Source: Thermanaerothrix sp034436175
GTDB lineage: Bacteria > Chloroflexota > Anaerolineae > Anaerolineales > Anaerolineaceae
Reading direction: 5' to 3'
Length of the DNA: 64,000 bases
NCBI GenBank assembly: GCA_964427505.1
Contig: CAYRUO010000002.1
Coordinates: 1 to 64,000, forward strand
The stretch's first letter is position 1. Every line of letters starts with the position of its first letter. A program made the position numbers and the translations under genes. The notes under the pieces were generated by a model. It was not told the origin of the DNA and did no database searches. It saw only the letters and a program-made list of their open reading frames with translations. Below are positions 16,111 through 24,137 of the stretch, piece by piece.

Positions 16111-16149
16111 AATGACGTGGAGCAACCTGCTCCACGTCATTTGTTTTAT
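16111..16149 (+). terminator. Attenuator terminator upstream of aroH
   Basis: AATGACGTGGAGCA (16111-16124) pairs perfectly with 16128-16141 across a three-base loop (ACC), followed by TGTTTTAT. A 14 bp stem with a U-rich tail just before the first structural gene marks it as an attenuator rather than an end-of-operon terminator. Confidence 0.85.
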
Positions 16150-16166
16150 ATCCGGAGGCAGTGTTT

Positions 16167-16526
16167 ATGAACTTGGTCGCAATTCGTGGCGCAATCACTT
16201 GTCGAGAGAATACCCCCGAAGCCATTTTGTCTTCCACCCATCGTTTGATGAGTGCACTCATCGAAAAGAATCGTCTTTCACCCGAAAATGTTGTTTCCAT
16301 CATCTTCTCTGCTACGCCGGATCTGAACGCGGTCTACCCGGCACAGGCTGTGCGGGAAATGGGATGGTCACAAGTTCCTATGTTATGCCTGCAGGAAATG
16401 GCTGTGGAAAACAGTTTAACCCATTGCTTGCGTGTATTGATTCACGCCACACTATCTTTTCCCCCTCATCATGTTTATTTGGAACAGGCACAATCCCTGC
16501 GCCCTGACTGGGCCGGGGTCGAGTAG
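16167..16526 (+). CDS. aroH: Chorismate mutase, AroH type
   Basis: 119-residue monofunctional chorismate mutase of the trimeric Bacillus AroH fold, converting chorismate to prephenate. Family features: VAIRGAITCRENTPEAI at the start, FSATPDLNAVYPAQAVRE in the middle (SATxDLxxxFPA type), then VPMLCLQEMAV. A GTG at 16161 is only two bases from the GGAGG at 16154-16158; the ATG at 16167 is at ideal spacing and matches the family N-terminus. First structural gene after the attenuator, 32 bases before aroF. Confidence 0.92.
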   Translation: MNLVAIRGAITCRENTPEAILSSTHRLMSALIEKNRLSPENVVSIIFSATPDLNAVYPAQAVREMGWSQVPMLCLQEMAVENSLTHCLRVLIHATLSFPPHHVYLEQAQSLRPDWAGVE

Positions 16527-16558
16527 TAAACAAAAATTGAATTGAAAGGAGGAGCGCG

Positions 16559-17572
16559 ATGATTGTCGTTATGAAACCCAATGCTTCTGAGGAACAGATT
16601 CAGAAAGTGGCTCAGCGAATTGAATCCTACGGGCTTAAGGTGCACTTTTCCCGAGGTACCGAGGTCACCATTTTGGGGGTCATTGGAGATGACCGTATTA
16701 TCAATAAGGATCAACTGGTGCATATGGAGGGTGTAGATAAACTCCTCCCGGTGCTAAAGCCTTATAAACTGGCTTCGCGAGAATTCCATCCGGAGGATAC
16801 GGTTTTTGAGATTAATGGCATCAGAGTTGGGGGTGAACGTGTTGTGGTGATCGCCGGTCCCTGTGCGGTTGAGAGTCGGGAGCAAATCCTTGAAGCAGCC
16901 CAAAGAGTCAAAGAGGCGGGTGCCCATATGCTACGTGGTGGAGCTTACAAACCACGTACCTCACCCTATTCGTTTCAGGGATTAGGCGAAGAAGGTTTAA
17001 GGTTTCTCAAAGAAGCCAGCGAGATCACCGGGCTGCCAGTTGTAACCGAAGTGATGGATATCCAAACCCTTCCGCTGGTCGCCGAATATGCCGACATCCT
17101 GCAAATTGGGGCACGTAATATGCAAAATTTCCCCTTGCTTCACGCGGTGGGTGAATCCCAAAAACCTGTTTTGCTTAAGCGTGGGATGTCCTCAACCCTG
17201 GAAGAACTGCTCATGTCGGCCGAATACATCCTCACCCACGGTAATCACCGCGTGATCTTATGTGAGCGGGGAATACGCACGTTTGAGAACTACACCCGCA
17301 ACACCCTGGATATCAATGCCGCGCCGGCGCTTAAGATGCTCTCGCATTTGCCCGTGTTTATTGACCCCAGTCACGGCACCGGGCGCTGGGAGTTGGTTGA
17401 ACCGGTCTCGCGAGCGGCTGTCGCAGCCGGGGCAGATGGGTTGATCATTGAGGTACATCCGCACCCTGATCAAGCCCTTTCGGATGGTGCGCAATCCTTA
17501 ACCCCAGAGCGCTTTAATGCACTTATGCGCAATCTTGCCCCTGTAGCCCAGGCCGTAGGTCGTTCGCTATGA
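16559..17572 (+). CDS. aroF: 3-deoxy-7-phosphoheptulonate synthase (DAHP synthase)
   Basis: 337-residue first enzyme of the shikimate pathway, joining phosphoenolpyruvate and erythrose 4-phosphate. Residues 1-70 form a ferredoxin-like regulatory domain as in the Thermotoga enzyme (MIVVMKPNASEEQI), which in that family mediates feedback inhibition by Tyr and Phe. The barrel follows: VVIAGPCAVES, GGAYKPRTSPYSFQG, PVLLKRGM, IDPSHGTGRW and the metal region near IIEVHPHPDQALSDG. AAAGGAGG precedes the ATG. It overlaps tyrA by four bases. Confidence 0.95.
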   Translation: MIVVMKPNASEEQIQKVAQRIESYGLKVHFSRGTEVTILGVIGDDRIINKDQLVHMEGVDKLLPVLKPYKLASREFHPEDTVFEINGIRVGGERVVVIAGPCAVESREQILEAAQRVKEAGAHMLRGGAYKPRTSPYSFQGLGEEGLRFLKEASEITGLPVVTEVMDIQTLPLVAEYADILQIGARNMQNFPLLHAVGESQKPVLLKRGMSSTLEELLMSAEYILTHGNHRVILCERGIRTFENYTRNTLDINAAPALKMLSHLPVFIDPSHGTGRWELVEPVSRAAVAAGADGLIIEVHPHPDQALSDGAQSLTPERFNALMRNLAPVAQAVGRSL

Positions 17573-18429
17573 AGTCTCTGGCCGAAACAGACTTTACCAT
17601 CATTGGGTTGGGGTTAATGGGCGCATCACTTGCGGCGGCTTTAAGGCCTCACTGTCATCGGATTTTGGGCGTAGATCAAGATCCAGACGCTCTTCACTGG
17701 TGCTACGCTCAGGGTTGGATTGATCGCGGTGATCAGAGGTTGGAAGAAGCCGTTTCCCAATCCGATGTCATTGTTTTAGCCACGCCAGTTCGGACGATCC
17801 TGACCCTCTTAGAAACCATCTCGCAATTTTTAAGGCCCGGCACCATAGTCATTGACCTGGGAAGCACTAAAGCGCGTATCTGTGAAAAAATGGAACATTT
17901 GCCTGCGGGTGTAGAAGCCATTGGTGGTCATCCGTTGTGTGGACGAGAGGTATCCGGTGCTCGTAATGCGGATGCGGCTCTATTTCGAGATCGCCTTTTC
18001 GTTCTCGTCCCAACGGAGAAGACATCACCTCGGGCTTTGGGTCTAGCAATCCAACTTGTCCGGTCTATTGGTGCTCGTCCTAAGCTTCTGGATGCTGCAA
18101 CGCATGACCGTTTGGTTGCCACAAGCAGTCACTTGCCTTACCTTGTAGCCTGTACCCTGGTTGCTGCGGCATCTCAGATGACAGACCCGGATAACTTTTT
18201 ATGGCACCTGGTTGCCAGTGGGTTTCGAGATACCTCTCGTCTGGCTGGCTCAGATGTTCAAATGATGTTGGACATCTTGCAGACCAATCGCCCTAATATC
18301 CTTAGAAGTGTGAAGACGTTTGCGCAAACCATGAACGATCTTATTCGGATCTTAGAAAGTGAAGATGAGGCACGACTTAAGACCTGGTTGGAATACGCCC
18401 GTGAAGAACGAAGGAGGCATCTCCAATGA
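17569..18429 (+). CDS. tyrA: Prephenate dehydrogenase
   Basis: 286-residue NAD(P)-dependent enzyme that oxidises prephenate to 4-hydroxyphenylpyruvate for tyrosine. The Rossmann motif is IIGLGLMGASLAAAL near residues 11-25; the catalytic region reads IGGHPLCGREVSGARNAD near residue 118. There is no C-terminal ACT domain, so feedback control probably occurs elsewhere (DAHP synthase and the attenuator). An arogenate preference cannot be excluded. It overlaps aroF and aroA by four bases each. Confidence 0.93.
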   Translation: MKSLAETDFTIIGLGLMGASLAAALRPHCHRILGVDQDPDALHWCYAQGWIDRGDQRLEEAVSQSDVIVLATPVRTILTLLETISQFLRPGTIVIDLGSTKARICEKMEHLPAGVEAIGGHPLCGREVSGARNADAALFRDRLFVLVPTEKTSPRALGLAIQLVRSIGARPKLLDAATHDRLVATSSHLPYLVACTLVAAASQMTDPDNFLWHLVASGFRDTSRLAGSDVQMMLDILQTNRPNILRSVKTFAQTMNDLIRILESEDEARLKTWLEYAREERRRHLQ

Positions 18430-19742
18430 GTCCGGTTCGTGTTTGCTCGTGTTCGGGTTTAGAAGGTACAGTTTATCTACCTGGAGATAAATCCATTTCT
18501 CATCGCGCCTTGCTCCTAGGGGCAATGGCTCAAGGAACAACCACAGTTTCTAACTTTCTACCGAGTGGTGATTGTCTGGCAACAGCAGGTGCCTTACGCG
18601 ACCTAGGGGTTGAGGTAAGGATGCCCGAACCGCACACCGCCGTGGTTCACGGAAAGGGATTGAAAGGGTTTCATGCTCCTGGAACTCCGATCAATTGTAT
18701 TCGCTCTGGAACCACCATGCGCTTGTTGGTAGGGTTATTAGTGGCTCAACCTTTTGAGAGCACTCTCACTGGTGAAGAGCAGTTGCTTCGACGGCCCATG
18801 GAACGCGTGGCCAAACCCTTGCGACAAATGGGGGCATCTATCTATACGACAGATGGACACGCGCCCATTCTCATTGCCGGGAAACACTTGCTCCATGGTG
18901 CGCGCTTGGTGCTGGATGTGCCCAGTGCTCAAGTGAAAAGCGCTATTTTGCTTGCGGCCCTGCATGCTGATTCGCCAACCACAATCCTTGAAACAGCCCC
19001 TGCCCGCGACCATACCGAGCGTATGCTGAGAGCTATGGGGGTTGACCTCAAAGCCTGCGATTCTGACGGTGTTCGTGAAATTACCCTGGTTCCCCCCTTG
19101 CACCCCTTATCTTCTCTGGAGATCAATGTTCCAGGAGACTTTTCTTCAGCAGCTTTCGTGTTGGCTGCGGCTTTGCTTGTGCCTCAATCCCATGTCAAGA
19201 TCAAGAATGTTGGAATAAACCCAACGCGGACCGGGTTGTTAGATGCTTTGTGTCAAATGGGTGCAGAAATACGGATCGAAAATGAGCGCTTGATGGCCAA
19301 CGAGCCGGTGGCTGATCTTGAGGTGCGAACCAGTCCGTTAGAAGCCGTAGAGGTTGGAGGTGATTTAGTGGTGCGGATGATTGATGAGTTTCCTATCTTA
19401 GCCGTTCTGGCTACTCAAGCACAGGGACGAACGGTTGTTCATGATGCTGCAGAACTAAGGGTCAAAGAGACGGATCGCATTGCTACCGTAGTCCAGGAAC
19501 TGAAAAGGCTCGGTGCTCGTATCGAAGAGAGACCGGATGGTTTTGAGATTTGGGGCCCCACCCAACTAAGGGGTGCGCCAGTGAGCAGTCACGGCGATCA
19601 TCGTCTAGCTATGAGTCTCTTTGTGGCTGGTTTGGTGGCAGAAGGAGAAACGGTGATAGACGACCTTGATTGTGCGGCAGATTCATTCCCCGGCTTCTTG
19701 ACCATTATGCAAAACCTAGGAGCAACCTATGTTGAAAATTGA
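18426..19742 (+). CDS. aroA: 3-phosphoshikimate 1-carboxyvinyltransferase (EPSP synthase)
   Basis: 438-residue enzyme joining shikimate 3-phosphate and phosphoenolpyruvate. Motifs: LPGDKSISHRALLLGAMAQG near residue 18, RSGTTMRLL near 96, a VPSAQVKSAILLAAL stretch near 165, RVKETDRI near 345 and SHGDHRLAMS near 390. It is full length. It overlaps tyrA by four bases and aroE by fourteen. With aroF, aroKB, aroQ, aroE and aroC it completes the chorismate pathway in one transcript. Confidence 0.95.
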   Translation: MSPVRVCSCSGLEGTVYLPGDKSISHRALLLGAMAQGTTTVSNFLPSGDCLATAGALRDLGVEVRMPEPHTAVVHGKGLKGFHAPGTPINCIRSGTTMRLLVGLLVAQPFESTLTGEEQLLRRPMERVAKPLRQMGASIYTTDGHAPILIAGKHLLHGARLVLDVPSAQVKSAILLAALHADSPTTILETAPARDHTERMLRAMGVDLKACDSDGVREITLVPPLHPLSSLEINVPGDFSSAAFVLAAALLVPQSHVKIKNVGINPTRTGLLDALCQMGAEIRIENERLMANEPVADLEVRTSPLEAVEVGGDLVVRMIDEFPILAVLATQAQGRTVVHDAAELRVKETDRIATVVQELKRLGARIEERPDGFEIWGPTQLRGAPVSSHGDHRLAMSLFVAGLVAEGETVIDDLDCAADSFPGFLTIMQNLGATYVEN

Positions 19743-20649
19743 CGCACAGACCCAGATCGTAGGGATTGTTGGTTGGCCATTGCAACACAGCTTTTCGCCT
19801 TCAATGCAAAACGCTGCGTTTGCTCATGTAGGTCTCAATTGGGTCTATTTGGCTTTTCCGTTTCCGCCTCATTACTTGGAGGAGGCTATTCGAGGGTTGC
19901 GTGCACTAGGTGCTAGAGGATTCAATGTGACGGCCCCTTATAAACAAGCCATCTTTCGGTATTTAGATGAAGTGAGCGAGGTAGCAAAGGTGCTGGGTGC
20001 GGTTAATACCGTTATGGTTCGGGAAGATCCGGCCAATGGGAAAAGATGGCTGTATGGTGATAACACCGATGTCGAAGGTTTTTTGCAGGCCACATCTTCC
20101 TACCTAGAACAAGTCCCTCACGAGCATGCCGTTATTTTGGGGACGGGAGGTGCAGCGCGAGCGGTGGCTTATGCACTGTGCAAGATCGGTTTCCGGGCAG
20201 TTTCCTTCGTGGCGCGTCATTTAGAACGGGGTCAAACCTTGCTGAAAGAAATTGAGCGCTGGGATTTTCGCACCATTTTTGACCTCATATTGTTCCAAGA
20301 TGTAAATTGGCTGGCTTGGGCCGAAGATGTGTCGTTGTTGATAAATGCCACGCCGTTAGGCACGTGGCCAGAAGTGAATGTTTCGCCCCTTCCCGACTCA
20401 TTTCGTTTTCCAGCGCATTGGCTGGTCATTGATCTGATCTACAATCCACCTAAGACTTCTTTGCTCAAACGCGCGGAAAAAGCAGGTGCGGTTGGGATTA
20501 ATGGCTTAGATATGCTGGTGCATCAAGGGGCGCTATCGTTTCGTGCTTGGTGTGGTGTAGATGCGCCGATAGAGATTATGCGTAGCGCCTGTTTAGAGGC
20601 TATTCAACGTATGGAGGTGGGGTATGCTGCGGTTTCTCACAGCCGGTGA
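19729..20649 (+). CDS. aroE: Shikimate dehydrogenase
   Basis: 306-residue NADPH-dependent reductase of 3-dehydroshikimate, slightly longer than the roughly 275-residue norm. Substrate-site motifs: GWPLQHSFSPSMQNAAF at residues 14-30 and FNVTAPYKQAI near residue 65 with the catalytic Lys. Then NTDVEGF, and the cofactor motif ILGTGGAARAVAYAL near residue 137. It overlaps aroA by 14 bases and aroC by 26, so translation is likely coupled. Confidence 0.93.
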   Translation: MLKIDAQTQIVGIVGWPLQHSFSPSMQNAAFAHVGLNWVYLAFPFPPHYLEEAIRGLRALGARGFNVTAPYKQAIFRYLDEVSEVAKVLGAVNTVMVREDPANGKRWLYGDNTDVEGFLQATSSYLEQVPHEHAVILGTGGAARAVAYALCKIGFRAVSFVARHLERGQTLLKEIERWDFRTIFDLILFQDVNWLAWAEDVSLLINATPLGTWPEVNVSPLPDSFRFPAHWLVIDLIYNPPKTSLLKRAEKAGAVGINGLDMLVHQGALSFRAWCGVDAPIEIMRSACLEAIQRMEVGYAAVSHSR

Positions 20650-21733
20650 GTCTCACGGGCCTTGTTTGTTGGCCATTATCGAGGGTTTGCCAGCAGGTTT
20701 GCCAATTGATTTGGATCAAATCAACCTTGAACTTTCGCGGCGTCAAAGAGGATATGGCCGTAGCCACCGCATGAAGATTGAGCAAGATCGGGTGGAAATT
20801 CTCAGCGGGGTTATCAATAAGATCACCACTGGTGCACCTTTGGCGCTTCGAATAGAAAATCGGGATTGGGCAAACTGGAAAGAGAAGTGGGAGCAAGGAC
20901 TTTTAGAACCGCTAACCGTACCTCGGCCAGGGCATGCCGATTATGCAGGGATGATTAAGTATCGCTTTGATGATGCCCGGCCAATTCTAGAACGCGCAAG
21001 TGCCAGGGAAACGGCGGCTCGTGTTGCCGTGGGAGCGATTGCCAAACAATTGCTAGCCCAGTTTGGTATTATGGTCGGAAGTTATGTGTGTCAGATAGGA
21101 TCTGTAGTAGCCAATATTCCCTCGCGTCCTTATCCAGAATTGTGGGCAGAAGCGGAAGCCAGTGACGTTCGCTGCCCTAATTCAGAGGATGGAGAACGTA
21201 TGAAGATGGCAATAGATGAGGCCCGGCGCAATAAAGATACTCTGGGGGGTATTTTTGAGGTTCAGGCTGTTAATGTGCCGGTTGGTTTGGGTTCACATGT
21301 GCATTGGGATCGCAGGTTGGATGCTCGGATCGCCATGGCGATGTTATCAATCCAGGCTATAAAAGGGGTTGAGATAGGCCCTGCGTTTGAAAATGCAAGT
21401 TTGCCAGGTACACAAGTGCATGATGACCTATTTCTCGATTCAAATGGAGGGGTTACACGTTTTACTAACCGCGCTGGGGGTATCGAAGGGGGTATGAGCA
21501 ATGGCAATCCGATCGTGGTTAGGGCAGCTATGAAGCCCATTGCTACAACTGGTACTCCCCCTCAATCTGTGGATATTGTTAATGGCCGTGCGGCTGCTCC
21601 GGTTTATCAGCGCTCTGATATCTGTGCGGTACCGGCGGCTTCGGTTATTGGGGAAGCCATGTTAGCGTGGGTGCTGGCGGAGGCCTTGGTGGAGAAATTG
21701 GGGGGTGACAGTTTAGAGGAGATGAAGCGATGA
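20624..21733 (+). CDS. aroC: Chorismate synthase
   Basis: 369-residue FMN-dependent lyase producing chorismate from EPSP. Motifs: MLRFLTAGESHGPCLLAIIEG at the start, RRQRGYGRSHRMKIEQD near 40-56, RPGHADYAGMIKY near 102-115, ARETAARVAVGAIAK near 128, and GGIEGGMSNG near 285. The N-terminus is typical, so the start inside aroE is credible despite a 26-base overlap. No flavin reductase is encoded nearby. Confidence 0.96.
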   Translation: MLRFLTAGESHGPCLLAIIEGLPAGLPIDLDQINLELSRRQRGYGRSHRMKIEQDRVEILSGVINKITTGAPLALRIENRDWANWKEKWEQGLLEPLTVPRPGHADYAGMIKYRFDDARPILERASARETAARVAVGAIAKQLLAQFGIMVGSYVCQIGSVVANIPSRPYPELWAEAEASDVRCPNSEDGERMKMAIDEARRNKDTLGGIFEVQAVNVPVGLGSHVHWDRRLDARIAMAMLSIQAIKGVEIGPAFENASLPGTQVHDDLFLDSNGGVTRFTNRAGGIEGGMSNGNPIVVRAAMKPIATTGTPPQSVDIVNGRAAAPVYQRSDICAVPAASVIGEAMLAWVLAEALVEKLGGDSLEEMKR

Positions 21734-23328
21734 CTCAACGCATCATTTTGACTGGGTTCATGGGCACGGGAAAAACGACGGTTGGCAGACTTGTGGCCGC
21801 AAAGATGGGGTTACCGTTTGTAGATCTGGATGAAGCAATATGTCATCGTGTGGGTCAAAACATAACAGAGATATTTGCCCAAAAAGGAGAAGCGGCCTTT
21901 CGGGAGATTGAGTCTCAAGTGTTACGCGAGATTCTCAGTCAGAATGAGGTGGTGCTGGCAACCGGGGGAGGAACGCTTTTGAGCGATGATAATCGAAAGT
22001 TGTGTGAGCAGTCTGGAACTGTGGTGTGTTTGACTTGTGATCTCGAAGTGCTCCAGCGGCGCCTAAATGATAAGGAAGTGGGTTATCGTCCTTTGTTAAC
22101 GAACGATGATCCCAAGAGAACTCTGGTTGAGCTTTGGGAGAGGCGCCGCGAAGTTTATCGCAAGATTTTCTGGCAAGTGGATACTTCAGGTAAATCGCCT
22201 CAGCAGATAGCAGATACCATCATTGGTTTAGTTAGTGCTTCTATTGTAGATTTGAGTTATCCGGATGGAGTTTGCAAAATCCTGGTGGGAAGGAGATTGT
22301 TTTCCTTACTTGACATACTTCTCAATTCGTTTGGTCTTTCAAATACTGTACGTATTGCAGTGATCTCAAACCATACTATAGCCGCACTCCATGGCGAACC
22401 CTTGATAGCTGAGCTGAGGAGGTTTGGTTATACACCCTATTTAATTGCCATTCCTGATGGTGAGGAGTATAAGAATCTCGAGACCGTTGCAGACTTATAT
22501 GACCGATTGCTGAAAGCACACATAGATCGCGGTGATCTGGTTATTGCCCTAGGAGGAGGGGTGATCGGGGACATTGTTGGATTTGTGGCATCCACGTATA
22601 TGCGTGGTTTGCCGCTTATCCAAATTCCCACTTCTTTGTTGGCAATGGTAGACGCCAGCATTGGCGGGAAAACCGGGCTCGATCTTCCCAAGGGAAAAAA
22701 CTTAATTGGCACTTTTAAGCGCCCCTTGGCGGTGTTGGTAGATCCGGAGTATTTGGATACATTACCAAGATCGGAATTCCTTTCGGGGATGGCCGAAGTT
22801 ATTAAGCATGCGGTTATCGCAGATCCACTCCTTTTTTCTTGGTTGGATAGGGGGCCTCAGGGTTTTTGGATGGATGAAAATTTGCTCCTTCGCGCTGTCG
22901 CGGTTAAAGTAAATGTCGTACAGGCTGATCCATATGAAAATGGGCTTAGGGCTATTTTGAATTTTGGGCATACAATTGGTCATGCCTTGGAAACGCTCAG
23001 TGGTTACACAATTCGTCACGGCGAAGCGGTGAGCGTTGGAATGGCAGTGGAGTCCAAGTTGGCAGAGCAACTCGGTATTCTATCCTCTATGGAAGCTGAG
23101 CGTATTATTGACCTCATTAACCGATGGACGCTTCCAGTCTATCATCCCCTACTGGAAGACGGGGATCGCATATTAAGTGTCATTCGATACGATAAAAAAC
23201 ATCGGCAGGGTAAATTGCGTTGGGCCCTACCGTATCAGATTGGGAAAGTGGATTTGGTGTCCGGTGTTGACGACCGGCTAATTAAGCAGGCTATCTCTTC
23301 TCATAGGGAGGCAGTTCATGCAGGCTGA
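21730..23328 (+). CDS. aroKB: Fused shikimate kinase / 3-dehydroquinate synthase
   Basis: 532-residue fusion. Residues 1 to about 170 are shikimate kinase: P-loop GFMGTGKTT at 9-17, DLDEAI with the shikimate-binding Asp, TGGGTLL near 78. Residues about 180-532 are NAD-dependent 3-dehydroquinate synthase: EYKNLETVADLYDRLL, ALGGGVIGDIVGFVA, IPTSLLAMVDASIGGKTG, GMAEVIKHAVI and metal-site residues in LNFGHTIGHALE and HGEAVSVGMA. Similar fusions are known in Thermotogae and Chloroflexota. The two activities are not consecutive steps (DHQ synthase is second, shikimate kinase fifth). It overlaps aroC by four bases and aroQ by eleven. Confidence 0.95.
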   Translation: MTQRIILTGFMGTGKTTVGRLVAAKMGLPFVDLDEAICHRVGQNITEIFAQKGEAAFREIESQVLREILSQNEVVLATGGGTLLSDDNRKLCEQSGTVVCLTCDLEVLQRRLNDKEVGYRPLLTNDDPKRTLVELWERRREVYRKIFWQVDTSGKSPQQIADTIIGLVSASIVDLSYPDGVCKILVGRRLFSLLDILLNSFGLSNTVRIAVISNHTIAALHGEPLIAELRRFGYTPYLIAIPDGEEYKNLETVADLYDRLLKAHIDRGDLVIALGGGVIGDIVGFVASTYMRGLPLIQIPTSLLAMVDASIGGKTGLDLPKGKNLIGTFKRPLAVLVDPEYLDTLPRSEFLSGMAEVIKHAVIADPLLFSWLDRGPQGFWMDENLLLRAVAVKVNVVQADPYENGLRAILNFGHTIGHALETLSGYTIRHGEAVSVGMAVESKLAEQLGILSSMEAERIIDLINRWTLPVYHPLLEDGDRILSVIRYDKKHRQGKLRWALPYQIGKVDLVSGVDDRLIKQAISSHREAVHAG

Positions 23329-23794
23329 TCATTGCTTTCATGTTTTGGTGGTACATGGCCCGAATTTGGGTTTGTTGGGGAGGCGTGAGCCTGGTGTTTA
23401 TGGTGGTTTTGATTTGGATTGGATTAATGGGAGATTAATTGACTATGCGAAAAATCGTAACGCCATCCTGCGAATCTTCCAGAGCAATTCAGAGGGGCAG
23501 ATTATTGACCACATTATTGCCAACATGGACTGGTTGGACGGCCTATTAATCAATGCGGGCGGGTTTACCCATACCAGCGTAGCCCTCAGGGATACCTTGG
23601 CGGCGCTCGGTAAACCGGCTATCGAAGTCCATATCTCTAACATTTATGCTCGTGAATCATTCCGGCATAAATCCCTAATAGCCCCGGTATGTGTGGGCCA
23701 AATTAGTGGTTTGGGATGGCGTTCTTATCTCTATGGACTCATGGCTCTGCTTGACCTATTGGCTGAACGAAAACAAGCTCAACCTCCCTGCTAG
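23318..23794 (+). CDS. aroQ: 3-dehydroquinate dehydratase, type II
   Basis: 158-residue type II dehydroquinase (trans-elimination, dodecameric family). Catalytic features: HGPNLGLLG at 13-21, Tyr28 in PGVYGG, the NAGGFTHTSVALRD loop at 79-92, His105 in EVHISN and Arg116 in ESFRHKS. Length is normal. The start is within the end of aroKB, eleven bases before its stop. It supplies dehydroshikimate to AroE. Confidence 0.95.
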   Translation: MQADHCFHVLVVHGPNLGLLGRREPGVYGGFDLDWINGRLIDYAKNRNAILRIFQSNSEGQIIDHIIANMDWLDGLLINAGGFTHTSVALRDTLAALGKPAIEVHISNIYARESFRHKSLIAPVCVGQISGLGWRSYLYGLMALLDLLAERKQAQPPC

Positions 23795-23804
23795 GAGTAA
23801 AACG

Positions 23805-24104
23805 ATGAAACACTTTTTGATCGAAATTACCTACACCCTCCCTTTTGAGCAAATAGCCCCCATCGTCCCTGAGCATCGTGCCTTTCTGCAGGAAGGCTAC
23901 GATAGCGGGATGCTTCTAATGTCTGGACCAATTAATCCCCGCATCGGTGGTATTGTTATTGCCCGTGCCGAGAGCGAAGACCAACTTCGTGATTATTTTT
24001 CACGCGACCCTTATTTTCTCAAGCAGGTGGCCACATATCGGTTTGTTGAGTTTGAGCCGGTCAAATACCAAACGCTCGTTGCAGATTGGGTAAAGGGAAA
24101 TTGA
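23805..24104 (+). CDS. YciI-family protein
   Basis: 99-residue small alpha/beta protein of the YciI family (dimeric, ferredoxin-like fold). Family features: a YTLPFEQIAPIVPEHRAFLQ start with the conserved His, a GMLLMSGPINPRIGGIVIA strand pair, and RDYFSRDPYFLKQVATYRFVEFEP, where the FxxDPF-type motif reads SRDPY. The ATG at 23805 follows TAGGAGT; longer frames reach into aroQ. The biochemical role of YciI proteins is mostly unsettled. Here it is clearly inside the aromatic operon, between aroQ and pheA, so a link to this pathway is likely. Confidence 0.8.
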   Translation: MKHFLIEITYTLPFEQIAPIVPEHRAFLQEGYDSGMLLMSGPINPRIGGIVIARAESEDQLRDYFSRDPYFLKQVATYRFVEFEPVKYQTLVADWVKGN

Positions 24105-24137
24105 TCCTGATTTTTAGCAACCAGAGATATAGTCATC

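Larger units (their letters stand above)
15958..16149 (+). promoter_or_regulatory. Transcription attenuator of the aromatic amino-acid operon
   Basis: The leader RNA carries the Phe/Tyr/Trp-rich peptide followed by segment A (16039-16053, GGAGCAGGTTGCTCC, which overlaps peptide codons 17-22) and segment B (16119-16133, GGAGCAACCTGCTCC). A and B are exact reverse complements, so they can form a 15-16 bp antiterminator. Alternatively each folds on itself, and B forms the core of a terminator. Inferred logic: a ribosome stalled on aromatic codons leaves A free to capture B and transcription goes on; a moving ribosome covers A and the terminator forms. Confidence 0.82.
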
